Positions 1 through 8,353 of a stretch of 64,000 nucleotides of DNA are shown here, in pieces (position 1 is the first letter of the stretch; every line of letters begins with the position of its first letter). Origin of the DNA: Dyella caseinilytica (lineage in GTDB: Bacteria; Pseudomonadota; Gammaproteobacteria; Xanthomonadales; Rhodanobacteraceae); contig NZ_CP064030.1 in the NCBI RefSeq assembly GCF_016865235.1, positions 1,240,001 through 1,304,000 on the forward strand. The letters run 5' to 3'. A program made the position numbers and the translations under genes. The notes beneath the pieces are model-generated. The model ran no database searches and was not told where the DNA came from. It was given only the letters and a program-made list of their open reading frames with translations.

Positions 1-852
1 CAAGCGCCAAAGCCGAAGCCCGGCTTGCCGCAAGATGAGGCTTTCCTTGCCGGTGAGTGGCGCACTTTTTACGAAAACCTGGTCGCGACTGCGCCGCAGC
101 TGCTGCCTTCGTTCTGGGTCAACGCACCCGCGGCAGCTTGGAATGCCGAGAACAAGCTATTGCAATTAGTGGCGGCGCGCGAGATTGGACTGACGTTTCC
201 CGATACGGTGATGGGCAACGACGCGGGCGCGGTGCGACGACTGGCACAAAATGGCCGCGTCGTATTCAAGGCATTTCGTCCGCACGCATGGCAAGAAGAG
301 GGCGGGGTCGCCGCGACGACTACCATACTGGATAACGACCATTTGCCCGATACACGGGTAATCGAGTTTTGCCCAGGCATCTACCAGCGTTATGTAGAAA
401 AGACCTCTGATATTCGCGTTACCGTGGCCGGTAACCGATTGCTGGCGGTGCGCCTGCATCGACGTTCCAGAGAGGCCTATGTCGATTGGCGAATCCACGT
501 GCTCGATAAGGATTTCTTCGCCGAGCAGATAACGCTACCTGCCGCGCTGGAGCAGCGTATCCAAGCCTTGATGGCGTCGCTAGGGTTGGTTTTCGGTTGC
601 CTCGACTTTGTGGTCGATGCCGATGGTGCGTATCAGTTCCTGGAAATCAATCAGGCCGGACAATTCTTGTTTCTGGAAGACATGATTCCAGACATCGGCG
701 TCATGCGCATGATGGCGTCGTTTCTGGCTGCGGGTGCGCGCGACTACTCAGTGGTCGAAGACGCTTCGCTCACCATGGCGGAATTTCGCGCCAGCGAAGC
801 TTATGCCGCCATGGCGGACCGACTGCACATCGATGAACCTTCGATCGTTTGA
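1..852 (+). CDS. Graspetide-type ATP-grasp ligase, C-terminal part (5' end outside window)
   Basis: The frame is open from base 1, so the gene begins upstream of the window; about 283 C-terminal residues are visible. It closely resembles the complete ligase at 19203-20297, sharing the blocks CPGIYQRY.EK..DIRV, LGLV.GC.D and FLE.NQAGQFLF.ED. In the MvdD/PsnB-like ATP-grasp family these blocks carry the nucleotide- and Mg-binding residues (Asp, Glu and Asn of the LExN motif) that activate side-chain carboxylates of a precursor peptide for ester or amide ring formation. No precursor gene follows it within 100 bases, so its substrate probably lies upstream, outside the window. Family assignment is good; substrate is unknown. 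Confidence 0.85.
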   Translation, partial: QAPKPKPGLPQDEAFLAGEWRTFYENLVATAPQLLPSFWVNAPAAAWNAENKLLQLVAAREIGLTFPDTVMGNDAGAVRRLAQNGRVVFKAFRPHAWQEEGGVAATTTILDNDHLPDTRVIEFCPGIYQRYVEKTSDIRVTVAGNRLLAVRLHRRSREAYVDWRIHVLDKDFFAEQITLPAALEQRIQALMASLGLVFGCLDFVVDADGAYQFLEINQAGQFLFLEDMIPDIGVMRMMASFLAAGARDYSVVEDASLTMAEFRASEAYAAMADRLHIDEPSIV

Positions 853-926
853 TCCCAAGCGAGCGTGGCGGCGCCAGTCGCCGTTATCGTTTTAAAAAGC
901 TTTTTTTCTAACGCGCTGGCGTTTTA

Positions 927-932
927 TATAAT
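927..932 (+). promoter_or_regulatory. Possible -10 element for the gene at 967
   Basis: A perfect TATAAT lies 35 bases before the chosen start codon, just after an AT-rich stretch. The -35 position holds only a poor match (TTTTCT), so this is a tentative promoter. Confidence 0.3.
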
Positions 933-966
933 AGACCCAACTCAATCTGAGTGGCGGCTTTGTCAC

Positions 967-1473
967 ATGGAAAAGAGCTTACTTCCGAGCGCTGATCGAG
1001 GCGCATTGATTCCCAGCTTGTATCCGCGGAGCTATCGCACGCCCGTTTCTTTTCGGCTATGGCGACTGGGCTTGGCGATTGTTTTTCTTTACATCATCTA
1101 CGTCATCGCCCATCTGTCGCCTCCTGCGCATCACGCCAGTGAGCGCCTGTGGTACGCGTTGATCCTCTTGATGTTGATCGGTTGCGTGATTGCCAGCCTA
1201 AGGTCTTTTGTCGTTACGAAGAAGGTCGAGCTAACCGCTACGTCGCTCACAGTGACCCAGATGTTCTCCAAGACGGTACGCATACAGCGCAAGGATATCG
1301 CTACATGCTACGTGTTCCAGACGAGATGGATGTGCGTCGTTATTAAGCACCGGAATCCAAGGGTCGCGCCAATCCGGCTGACCTTCCTGAATTACGATGA
1401 TGCCTTCTGGGAATGGTTTTCCGGCATTCCTGGCGAGCGCGAGCCGAGCAGCCAAAATTGGTGGTCGCGCTAA
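967..1473 (+). CDS. Small two-helix membrane protein, function unknown
   Basis: The ATG at 967 is chosen over an upstream in-frame start at 865 because translation from 865 would run through the AT-rich promoter-like region. The 168-residue product has a short basic N-terminus, two hydrophobic helices (about residues 38-55 and 66-83) and a soluble C-terminal half rich in beta-type sequence (SFVVTKKVELTATSLTV, TVRIQRKDIATCYV). That layout, two helices followed by a pleckstrin-like beta domain, resembles bacterial PH/YdbT-type membrane proteins, but this is only an architectural similarity. It lies alone between the ATP-grasp gene and a convergent small gene. Confidence 0.6.
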   Translation: MEKSLLPSADRGALIPSLYPRSYRTPVSFRLWRLGLAIVFLYIIYVIAHLSPPAHHASERLWYALILLMLIGCVIASLRSFVVTKKVELTATSLTVTQMFSKTVRIQRKDIATCYVFQTRWMCVVIKHRNPRVAPIRLTFLNYDDAFWEWFSGIPGEREPSSQNWWSR

Positions 1474-1504
1474 AGAGGACCGCCAAAAGGGGCAGGGTCA
1501 TTTT

Positions 1505-1819
1505 TCAGACACAACTCTGATCTGTACTTCGGTCGTCAGCGATCCAGCCTTCTCCAATTTCCTCAAAGCGCACGTGGGTGGCTTCGGTGGAGCCTGCACT
1601 CATTTCCATCAGTGTTTCGACACCTTTTAGCGCGAGCGTCATGGCGCGTGGGTCCACGTAGGGTGAAAGTTGAAGTGCATCCCGCACGAGGTGGACGATG
1701 CCTTGGGCGCTTTCCAACAGCATGTACGCATCGTCCAACAGGGCGAGCGGGTTGCCGACGGGAGAGGCGTAGTAACTGGTGTTGAGGGTGAGCCAGGCTC
1801 CTGGGGCTTTCTCTTTCAT
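1505..1819 (-). CDS. Small conserved-looking protein, function unknown
   Basis: The start is placed at the ATG at 1819, preceded by AAGGAAC at good spacing; an upstream in-frame ATG at 1852 lacks a ribosome-binding site. The 104-residue soluble protein has a central helical segment (LLDDAYMLLESAQGIVHLV) and an acidic C-terminus. In size and helix pattern it recalls DUF6124-type proteins found in pseudomonads, but I cannot establish homology by eye. It is convergent with the preceding membrane protein gene and has no operon partner. Confidence 0.55.
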   Translation of the reverse strand: MKEKAPGAWLTLNTSYYASPVGNPLALLDDAYMLLESAQGIVHLVRDALQLSPYVDPRAMTLALKGVETLMEMSAGSTEATHVRFEEIGEGWIADDRSTDQSCV

Positions 1820-2470
1820 CGTTGTTCCTTTGCGCGATGAGGTTGGCCGCAATTCGCGACGCTGTGCATGTGCACGTTTAGATCACGCCGTACATTGCAT
1901 ACGGCGTGATGGGCTGCAGGAAAAATCCTGCAAGGACTATCGGGATTGGTTGACCCGTTTAGTCGTTAGCCCTGATTGCCCGACATCGCTTCGGGAAAAC
2001 GATGGTGAAGAAATACGTTGAGCGCACTCGTTGCGCGGGACGAGGACAGGCGAGTGCCGTATCATCGGGCTTAGCCATGATTAACTCCAAGAAGTTAGTT
2101 GTGGTTAGCGGATCGTATGGGCTCCACCCCATGCGGTCCGCGCTACTTCACTTAGCGTCGGGCGATTGGGTATCACGAGAACGCCACGCCCGACTCGGCG
2201 ACCTTCGCATGCCAACCGCTCAACGTCTGTCAGCGCACGCTGATCAACGACTACGGCCGACGCTGTTTACCAGATATCTCAATATCGTGACTAACGGCAT
2301 ATAAGCACGACGAATGACGCACCCCAAATTCGACAATTCAGAAACGCGATGAAAGTCGTTACTTGCCTTTAACGAACTTCGTCCTTTTTGTTTCGCCTTT
2401 TGTCTCGTTTTGTTTCTTTGGCCCAGCTCACAATCGCCCCACGGACATAGGCGTCCGTTTGGAGGCCATT
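1820..2470. other. 650-base region without a convincing gene
   Basis: An open frame at 2002-2304 has no ribosome-binding site and a composition (Arg-rich, few hydrophobics) unlike the neighbouring proteins. Another frame near 2160-2290 reads as a short protein-like stretch ending in a stop and may be a gene remnant. No tRNA or strong hairpin was seen. The upstream part must contain the promoter of the gene at 1819 on the minus strand. Confidence 0.4.
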
Positions 2471-2899
2471 ATGAAACGCCTACTTATTGCCTCGACCATC
2501 GCGCTCGGCCTTGCCTGTGTTGGCAGCGTCAGCGTTGCCCAAAACCAAACACCTGCCACCAATTTGCCTAATTTCACCGTCATCGCACCAGCGGCCCAAT
2601 ACGAGACCTACTTCGTCAATTTACCCACGGGTTACGGATTGGAGGCCCTTGTCGGCAACACGCACAGGCAGTACATGCAAGCGGAGCGGGCAGCCGAAGG
2701 ATCGGAAGCCCTACGGAAGCTGGGTGTTGCCTCGCAGCCGTTCGTCGCGGTGGCGATCGACAACTCGGCCCAGCCCGGTGTCGCCGAACGGGTCCTGCTG
2801 ACCGACTCCGTCCAAAACACGGTTGCCATCGTGGACGTGTATTGCAAGCGAGACGCACCGAAAGGCAAACATTGCCTGTTGGTTCCTCAGCAAGTTTAG
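2471..2899 (+). CDS. Secreted protein of unknown function
   Basis: The ATG at 2471 follows GGAGG at ideal spacing and begins a clear signal peptide (MKRLLIASTIALGLACVGSVSVAQ, cleavage expected after AQ or nearby); the longer open frame from 2363 is therefore not used. The mature part of about 118 residues includes the segment LVGNTHRQYMQAERAAEGSEALRKLG and two C-terminal cysteines (VYCKRDAPKGKHC) that could form a disulfide in the periplasm. I do not recognise a family. A strong hairpin follows the gene. Confidence 0.75.
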   Translation: MKRLLIASTIALGLACVGSVSVAQNQTPATNLPNFTVIAPAAQYETYFVNLPTGYGLEALVGNTHRQYMQAERAAEGSEALRKLGVASQPFVAVAIDNSAQPGVAERVLLTDSVQNTVAIVDVYCKRDAPKGKHCLLVPQQV

Positions 2900-2939
2900 G
2901 TTTGCGTATAGCCAGTGTCTGGTCTTCGATGCACGAACA

Positions 2940-2969
2940 GCATGAAGGCGGCCGTAGCCGCCTTCATGC
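2940..2969. terminator. Bidirectional hairpin between convergent genes
   Basis: A perfect 13-base-pair stem (GCATGAAGGCGGC, loop CGTA, complement) sits between the convergent genes ending at 2899 and 2999. There is no T-tract, so termination strength is uncertain; position and stability suggest a shared terminator. Confidence 0.6.
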
Positions 2970-2998
2970 GAATGGATTATGTGGATCAAGCGGTGACT

Positions 2999-3292
2999 TC
3001 ACTGCTCGTAAAGTGTGTCGAACTTGGTAGCTCTTCCGCCGACGATGGTAATGACTATCGTCTTACCCTCTTGCGCATATTGCCACTGCTCACCGGCTGC
3101 CAGCTGATTATTAGGTAAGCCACCCGGCCGCTGTTCGCTCACGAAAGTGCGCACCGTTGGTTGCCCCATCAGTTGCACCACGCGCACCGCGCTATCGCCG
3201 ATTGTCAGCACCTTGCTGCCAACGCGTAGCGAACTTGATGCGTGGACAGTAACGCTGACGAGCAATAAGGCAAAAACCATATAACGGGTCAT
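2999..3292 (-). CDS. Periplasmic DUF2845-like small protein
   Basis: The start at 3292 is preceded by AGGAAG and opens a signal peptide (MTRYMVFALLLVSVTVHASS). The mature region contains LRVGSKVLTIGDSAVRVVQLMGQP, the pattern of DUF2845/SmpA-like proteins in which a short helix follows a GxS(V) turn, then W.Y and a C-terminal beta hairpin (GKTIVITIVGGRATKFDTL). These proteins are small periplasmic beta-type domains without an assigned reaction. Length (97 residues) fits the family. It is convergent with the preceding secreted protein and downstream of the repeat proteins at 3360-5079. Confidence 0.65.
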   Translation of the reverse strand: MTRYMVFALLLVSVTVHASSSLRVGSKVLTIGDSAVRVVQLMGQPTVRTFVSEQRPGGLPNNQLAAGEQWQYAQEGKTIVITIVGGRATKFDTLYEQ

Positions 3293-3359
3293 GTGTAGCT
3301 TCCTAAGTGCTTTTTTACGGTACCGAGATTCGCACATCAAACAGGCGTCCGTCGACGGA

Positions 3360-4202
3360 TTAGAGCTGTTTTAGAACATATCCGAAGGACGCCCCATAAC
3401 ATTTGTTGCTGTTGACTGTTCCTGTCAGGTAATAGCCCGAAGGCACTGGGGAAAAGGGACAGACGACAACGCCATCGTAAGGCTGATTGAACGTCCAGTA
3501 ATCTCCATGTAGGTCCCCATCAGTGCAGTTCGGCGTTTGGGCGCCTGCAGTCACGACATAGCCGTCTGGTAGGCGCGAAAAGCTGCACGCGGAGACGCCT
3601 TCGGTGACCGGTTTTAAGGTGTAACTGTTGAATCCGATACATTGATTGCTGCTGTTAACGTGGTCGACGACATAGCCGGAGGGCCTCGCAGAGATGCTAC
3701 ACATCGCAGCACCTGCGCTAGCGGATTGAACTCGGTAGATGGACGCGCCATTACACGTAACCTTGTCGGTGTTGGATGCGCTTGTAACGATGTAGGCATC
3801 CGGGATGGGCGAAAGCGCGTCGCCACAGATCGACATGCCATCGGTCACGCTGTGGATGATGCCTTCATCGAACAGTGGAGCGCATTTGGTCGATGTCGCC
3901 AAACTGGTCACTACATAAGGCGCGGGCTCGGCACGGTTATTACAAACCGTCATTCCATCGGATGGTAGGTCTACCGCGTAGGCATACCCTGTGCCCGCGG
4001 AGTTGCAGGGCTGGCTTAGCTGGACACTTGTAATGACGTAGCCGGTCGGCATCGGCCAACTTTGGCAAACCGGGTCCATTTGCCCAATCGAAGTGTTCGA
4101 CGCCCGTGCGACCTGCGGCGCCCAGGTAGCGGCAAGTATGACGAACAACCAAGCTAACAACCAAAATACTTTGCACATGTGAAATAGTTTCATGCGTTCC
4201 AT
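3360..4202 (-). CDS. Secreted six-repeat cysteine protein, paralogue 1
   Basis: A signal peptide (residues about 1-34, ending ARAS) is followed by six tandem repeats of roughly 40 residues. Each has the form C-x5-P-x-(G/A)-Y-(V/I)-(V/L)-T/D-x6-9-C, for example VCPFSPVPSGYYLTG...C, ACSFSRLPDGYVVT...C and MCSISARPSGYVVD...C. One cysteine pair per repeat suggests one disulfide per unit and a rigid rod or propeller-like extracellular protein. The ATG at 4202 has GGAGG ten bases upstream. The neighbouring gene at 4222-5079 is a tandem paralogue 19 bases upstream and almost certainly co-transcribed. No known enzymatic motif; a surface or adhesive role is only a guess. Confidence 0.75.
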   Translation of the reverse strand: MERMKLFHMCKVFWLLAWLFVILAATWAPQVARASNTSIGQMDPVCQSWPMPTGYVITSVQLSQPCNSAGTGYAYAVDLPSDGMTVCNNRAEPAPYVVTSLATSTKCAPLFDEGIIHSVTDGMSICGDALSPIPDAYIVTSASNTDKVTCNGASIYRVQSASAGAAMCSISARPSGYVVDHVNSSNQCIGFNSYTLKPVTEGVSACSFSRLPDGYVVTAGAQTPNCTDGDLHGDYWTFNQPYDGVVVCPFSPVPSGYYLTGTVNSNKCYGASFGYVLKQL

Positions 4203-4221
4203 GTCTCTAATTCCTCCGTGA

Positions 4222-5079
4222 CTAGGGGATATAACGTAGTTGATAGGCCGTGTTCCAATCTTGGCATCCGTTGTAGGACACCGTCGCGGCTACGACGTAA
4301 CGGTCAGGAATGGGTGAAAAGGTGCACACGACAACACCGTCATAGGCTGCGTGCATGGTCAGTGTTTGGTAGTTGGAGCATTGGCCGGAGCGGTCTGCAC
4401 CTGTCACAACGTATCCGGCCGGTACATGCGAATTTGCGCAAGCTTGGACACCGTCCGTGGTGGGACGTAGAACATACCGTTCTTGCACATCGCATGCGGC
4501 GACGGGCTCCACCGCGCCGATTACGAAGGAATCAGGGTACGGGGAGCCCTGGCAGATGCGCAGGCCGTCTACGGACTGATGCAGTTCGTTTCTTATCATT
4601 GTCCCGCAGGAACCATTACCGGGAATGGATGCGGTGAACGACCAGCCGTCCGGAATGTGCGAGCCACTGCATGCTGTGGCGCCTTCTGAAACGGGTTGAA
4701 TCATGTAGACGGACGTAGCACCAGCGCACGGGCTGCGGAGTTGATCCACCTGCGAAATATTTTGTACATAGTAATCGGCAGGGAAGGGCATTCGGATGGG
4801 TGCGCCGCCGATGGTTTCACTCAAATTACATACATTTAAGCTGCTTTGAGCGGGCGCAACCGTAAACGAAAGAAGGTTTGGACAGCCAGTTTCTGCGTTG
4901 ATTGCGATCAAGGCGTAATTGGGGGGGACAGCTACATTCGGGCAAACAGTGTAGCTATCACTTGCCGTACTGCTTTGCGGTGAGGCGCATAGGTTTTCAA
5001 TTGCACCCAACAAAAATGCTGAAGCGAATACCAGGCACGTTGACGATGTAAATCGAAATAGCGATTTGATACGTAACAC
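4222..5079 (-). CDS. Secreted six-repeat cysteine protein, paralogue 2
   Basis: The GTG at 5079 is chosen because GGGAGG lies just upstream and it opens directly onto a signal peptide (hydrophobic core LVFASAFLLGA); an upstream ATG at 5157 would add a non-secretory N-terminus. The 285-residue product carries the same Cys-Pro-Tyr repeat as its neighbour, again six units (VCPNVAVPPNYALI, ACSGSHIPDGWSF, ICQGSPYPDSFVI, ACANSHVPAGYVVT, VCTFSPIPDRYVVA and one longer unit with an insertion around residue 100). The pair arose by gene duplication. GC content looks lower than in the housekeeping genes that follow, which fits accessory DNA. Confidence 0.75.
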   Translation of the reverse strand: MLRIKSLFRFTSSTCLVFASAFLLGAIENLCASPQSSTASDSYTVCPNVAVPPNYALIAINAETGCPNLLSFTVAPAQSSLNVCNLSETIGGAPIRMPFPADYYVQNISQVDQLRSPCAGATSVYMIQPVSEGATACSGSHIPDGWSFTASIPGNGSCGTMIRNELHQSVDGLRICQGSPYPDSFVIGAVEPVAACDVQERYVLRPTTDGVQACANSHVPAGYVVTGADRSGQCSNYQTLTMHAAYDGVVVCTFSPIPDRYVVAATVSYNGCQDWNTAYQLRYIP

Positions 5080-5362
5080 GATTGGCCTCCCTTGCAAGCG
5101 ATTGCGAATAGAAAGCTGCCGTGTGATTGACGCTAACAAAGAGGTTTGTTTGACCACAGTGGCGATTGCGCCGCAAAGCGTGTAGGGAATGACTGTCGTT
5201 GAGTAGGTGCTCGCGAGGTGAGCGGGTTAAAACGGACGGGTGCTGCGGTATCCGCACTTTTTTCATTTCACTTCATTCATGCGATTAAGCGTGCCGAAAT
5301 TGCCCCGCGCATCGGCGGCTTCCCGTCGCTACACTGCGCGTCACGCTTTCCTGGCCATTCCC

Positions 5363-6100
5363 ATGTCCGCTCCGGTTCGACTTGCACATCGTGTCTCAGA
5401 GCTGTTTGGCCTCTCACGCGCCGAGGCCGAGCAATTTATCCAAAACGGCTGGGTGTCGGTGGACGGGCAGGTGATTGAGATGCCGCAACACAAGGTAACC
5501 GTCGAGCGTGTCGAACTCGACCCTGAGGCTCGCCTGGATGCGGTGGAGCCGGCCACGATCTTGTTGCACAAGCCAGCCGGCTTCGACGCGAGCAACGTTT
5601 ACAAGCCCGCCAGCACCCTGGTGACACCGGAGACACGCTGGGCGGATGACCCCAGTAGTGAACGTCTGCTGCGACGTCATTTCCATCGTTTGACACCGCT
5701 GGTGCCGTTGGACACCGAGGCCAGCGGCCTGATGGTACTGACTCAGGACGGCCGGGTGTGGCGCCGCCTGACCGAGGATGCTGGCCTTATCGAGCACGAA
5801 TACATCGTCGAAATCAGCGGCCAGATCGCCCCCGACGGTTTGCGCCGGCTCAACCACGGCCTGAGTTTCAACGGTCATGCGCTGCCACCGTGCAAAGTCA
5901 GTTGGCAGAACGAGACCCGGCTGCGCTTCGCGATCAAGGGCGTGCAGAACGGGCAGTTGCGCGATATGTGCGCGCGGGTCGGGCTGGGTGTCGTGTCGAT
6001 CCGCCGATTGCGCATCGGCAAGGTCGCGTTGGGCAAAGGCCCGAATGGCGCGATGCCGCCGGGGATGTGGCGCTATCTTCCGGTGGGCGAGAAATTCTGA
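5363..6100 (+). CDS. rRNA pseudouridine synthase (RsuA/RluF-type)
   Basis: The product isomerises uridine to pseudouridine in ribosomal RNA. It has an N-terminal S4 RNA-binding domain (RLAHRVSELFGLSRAEAEQFIQ, residues about 5-50) and the catalytic motif L.PLDTEASGLMVLTQDG near residue 115, whose Asp is the nucleophile (family form RLDxxTSGLL). The C-terminal LRIGKVALG block is also typical. The ATG at 5363 starts at the S4 domain; an open frame extends upstream to 5240 but adds no family sequence. Length 245 residues matches RluF/RluE-type enzymes; which rRNA position is modified cannot be read from sequence. Confidence 0.88.
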   Translation: MSAPVRLAHRVSELFGLSRAEAEQFIQNGWVSVDGQVIEMPQHKVTVERVELDPEARLDAVEPATILLHKPAGFDASNVYKPASTLVTPETRWADDPSSERLLRRHFHRLTPLVPLDTEASGLMVLTQDGRVWRRLTEDAGLIEHEYIVEISGQIAPDGLRRLNHGLSFNGHALPPCKVSWQNETRLRFAIKGVQNGQLRDMCARVGLGVVSIRRLRIGKVALGKGPNGAMPPGMWRYLPVGEKF

Positions 6101-6132
6101 AACTGAGAAGCGTCGGCTGCTTCTATCAGACT

Positions 6133-6987
6133 CTAGTCTTCTGCTGCCGCTTCGCGGCCCTGCTGTCGGATCAGCATTTCTTCACGCGCATCGTTGATGG
6201 ACTGGCGAATGCTGTCCAGATCGACCTCGGTTTCGTCCGGCGTGAACTCACCGGTCAGTTCCGTATCGGGTCGCAAATCGCCGGCTTGGAATAGCGCCCA
6301 CATCTCCTCGCCGTACCACGTGTCCAGCAGCTCGGGTGCCCAACGTCCAAGATATGCGGTGAGGTTGTTGACGTCACGCAGCAGCATCGTGCGTGCCGCA
6401 TTGTTGCCCGCGGCACTGACGACTTGCGGGAAATCGATCACCACCGGCCCATCCGGCCCGACCAGTACGTTGTACGGGGACAGATCGCCGTGAATCAGCC
6501 CGCAGCACAGCATCAACACCACCTGCCGCACCAGCACACGATGGTATTCACGCGCCTGCTCCGAACTGAGTTCAATCTCACCGAGACGTGGCGCGGAGAA
6601 GCCTTCGGCGTCGGTGACCAGATCCATCACCAGTACGCCGTGGAAATAGCCGTACGGCTCAGGCACGCGCACGCCAGCGGCGCGCAATTGGTAGAGCGCA
6701 TCGACCTCGGTGTTCTTCCAGGCCACTTCCTGCTGTTTGCGACCGTACTTGCTGGCCTTACCGATGGCACGCGCTTCACGGCTGCCTCGTACTTTGCGAC
6801 CTTCCTGATATTGCACGCGCTGCTGGAAGCTGCGCTGCGTCATGTCCTTATAAACCTTTGCGCACCGTATTTCGTCGCCGCTACGGACGACGTACACAGC
6901 CGCTTCCTTGCCGCTCTTCAGCGGGCGCAGCACTTCATCAATGACGCCGTCATCGATCAGCGCCTGCAAGCCTTGGGGGGTCTTCAC
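6133..6987 (-). CDS. RIO1-type serine protein kinase
   Basis: A 284-residue atypical protein kinase. The nucleotide-binding start (LKSGKEAAVYVV, residues 22-33, with the RIO STGKEA-like loop) is followed by the catalytic loop LIHGDLSPYNVLV and the metal-binding VVIDFPQ (equivalent of DFG). RIO kinases phosphorylate serine or act as ATPases; bacterial members have poorly known targets. The start codon is GTG with only a weak AGAG upstream. It is convergent with the pseudouridine synthase, 32 bases away. The last 40 residues are acidic and probably flexible. Confidence 0.88.
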   Translation of the reverse strand: MKTPQGLQALIDDGVIDEVLRPLKSGKEAAVYVVRSGDEIRCAKVYKDMTQRSFQQRVQYQEGRKVRGSREARAIGKASKYGRKQQEVAWKNTEVDALYQLRAAGVRVPEPYGYFHGVLVMDLVTDAEGFSAPRLGEIELSSEQAREYHRVLVRQVVLMLCCGLIHGDLSPYNVLVGPDGPVVIDFPQVVSAAGNNAARTMLLRDVNNLTAYLGRWAPELLDTWYGEEMWALFQAGDLRPDTELTGEFTPDETEVDLDSIRQSINDAREEMLIRQQGREAAAED

Positions 6988-7342
6988 GGTATCTCTTGGG
7001 AGTCATTGGCGCCGCGAGGGCGGCCATTAACCGCGAATTATCTCATTTTCGGGCGGGGGAGGCCATCGAGAGCGGGGAGCCCGTGCTGCGGCCCTGTCCT
7101 CGGGCTTGTTTCAAGAGAAAAACGACTCTGATCCTGAGGTTTCCCACGCTTTTCGTGGCTCGAAGAAAAAGCGGTTTGCCACGAAAGGAGCTCAATCTTG
7201 CCGTGCGTCATTCCCGCGAAAGCGGGAATCCATTTTCGCTTTTTGAATCAGGGCCACATGGATTCCCGCTTTCGCGGGAATGACGGCACGGCAAATCAAA
7301 ACCTTTCGTGACGATTCGCCCTTCTTGGCCTTAGCTCCAAAA
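6988..7342. other. Intergenic region with repeat element
   Basis: This 355-base gap contains the promoter region of the RIO kinase gene near 7000 and a repeat module at 7137-7292. No further gene is supported. Confidence 0.5.
7137..7292. repeat. Intergenic palindromic repeat with conserved left flank, copy 1
   Basis: Two inverted arms (7201-7233 and 7259-7291, core GTCATTCCCGCGAAAGCG) surround a 25-base spacer. The left flank from 7137 (AGGTTTCC..ACGCTTTT..GCTCGAAGAAA) recurs at 10273-10355, so the mobile unit is longer than the palindrome. It resembles REP/BIME-type elements common between genes in xanthomonads. Confidence 0.75.
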
Positions 7343-7702
7343 TCAGCCCGCGCTCTGCTCCAGGAAGGAGCGCACTTCAATCGGGAGCCCGGTTGCCTGA
7401 ACCAGTTTCCGAGCCCATGCCAGGGCCGCGTCCCGATCGGGAACCTGGATGATCGAAAGGCCGCCGATATGTTCCTTCGTTTCCACAAACGGCCCATCCG
7501 TCGTGAGCACGTCGCGGTCACGCCGCTGTAACACGGTCGCGGTGCTCGGGGAATCCAGTCCACCGGAATAGACCCAAACCCCAGCGGCCTTCATGTCCTC
7601 ACGGATGTCCCGCACGTCTTGCATGATCTTATCCAGCACCTCGCGGGGCGGTACGTCGCCATCTGTATTGGGCTGATACACGGCGAGCAGATACTTGTTC
7701 AC
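7343..7702 (-). CDS. YCII-family (DGPF) protein
   Basis: The GTG at 7702 follows GGGAGAAG and begins the family directly (VNKYLLAVYQPN); an upstream in-frame ATG at 7747 is less likely. The protein has the YCII-related features: N-terminal YLLA beta strand, a central W.YSGGLDSPSTATV segment and the DGPFVETKE motif that names the DGPF subgroup, then an alpha-beta tail (GGLSIIQVPDRDAALAWARKL). These small ferredoxin-like proteins are often partners of ECF sigma factors, but none is adjacent here. The catalytic role is not established. Length 119 residues is standard. Confidence 0.85.
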   Translation of the reverse strand: MNKYLLAVYQPNTDGDVPPREVLDKIMQDVRDIREDMKAAGVWVYSGGLDSPSTATVLQRRDRDVLTTDGPFVETKEHIGGLSIIQVPDRDAALAWARKLVQATGLPIEVRSFLEQSAG

Positions 7703-7819
7703 GGTGATCTTCTCCCTATCGCGTGGACGATGATGGGGTCTACTCACATACCTCGACGAATGACTCGCATCAAAATCGACGGGTAAAACGAGGTCGCCGC
7801 ACTAAAGGGGTTAAGCCGC

Positions 7820-8200
7820 TTAACTGTCTCCAATCCTTTTCCCGGGCTTCCACGCGAGCCACGCCAGCGTTGCGGCCAACAGGGTCATTATCAGCGGGAA
7901 TGTTGGATCGAAGAGTGCCATGGTGAAGCACAGATAAGTGCCCAAGCCTACCGTGCACGTAATGATGAGCGCTCCCAGGGAGGTCCAGCGCGGTATCAAG
8001 ATGAGCAGTGCACCTGCAATATCCAAGGCTCCGCTGAAATAGCGGAACCATTGTCCCCAGCCGATCGCGTCAAAGAATGGGATCGTCCCCATGGTTCCGG
8101 TGACCTTTTCGATCCCGATCCCCAGAAAGGTGACGCCCAACAGGATTCTGAGAATCCAGGTGATGATGCGGCGCGCTTTGCCAGCTGTCTGCGAAGTCAT
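7820..8200 (-). CDS. DoxX-family membrane protein
   Basis: A 126-residue protein with four hydrophobic helices: ITWILRILLGVTFLGIG, a second around YFSGALDIAGALLILIP, then LGALIITCTVGLGTYLCF and PLIMTLLAATLAWLAW. The first helix with a following EK.TG and the second with GA.DIAGA.L are typical of DoxX-like proteins, inner-membrane proteins linked to redox and quinone balance. The start at 8200 has GGGAGAAG upstream. It lies in the same orientation as the YCII gene, 117 bases apart, and may share its transcript. Confidence 0.8.
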   Translation of the reverse strand: MTSQTAGKARRIITWILRILLGVTFLGIGIEKVTGTMGTIPFFDAIGWGQWFRYFSGALDIAGALLILIPRWTSLGALIITCTVGLGTYLCFTMALFDPTFPLIMTLLAATLAWLAWKPGKRIGDS

Positions 8201-8314
8201 CGTCTTCTCCCTTCTTTCTTTGACGGAAGAGCCGAATGAAGCATCCTCGTTCCTTCGAGTCATTCGGAAGTAGAGGCCACGGTTGATCTAGCTCAAGTCC
8301 ACCTTCTGAAGAAC

Positions 8315-8336
8315 AAGGGCGGCCGTGGCCGCCCTT
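8315..8336 (-). terminator. Hairpin after the membrane protein gene at 8354
   Basis: A GC-rich stem (AAGGGCGGCC with its complement) lies 18 bases beyond the stop codon of the gene at 8354-9256. No T-tract on this strand, so it may be a weak terminator or transcript-stabilising hairpin. Confidence 0.5.
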
Positions 8337-8353
8337 ATACAAACTGATGTCTA

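Noticed and set aside
2002..2304. 100-residue plus-strand open frame in a gene-poor region
   Set aside because: No ribosome-binding site and a composition typical of random high-GC frames.
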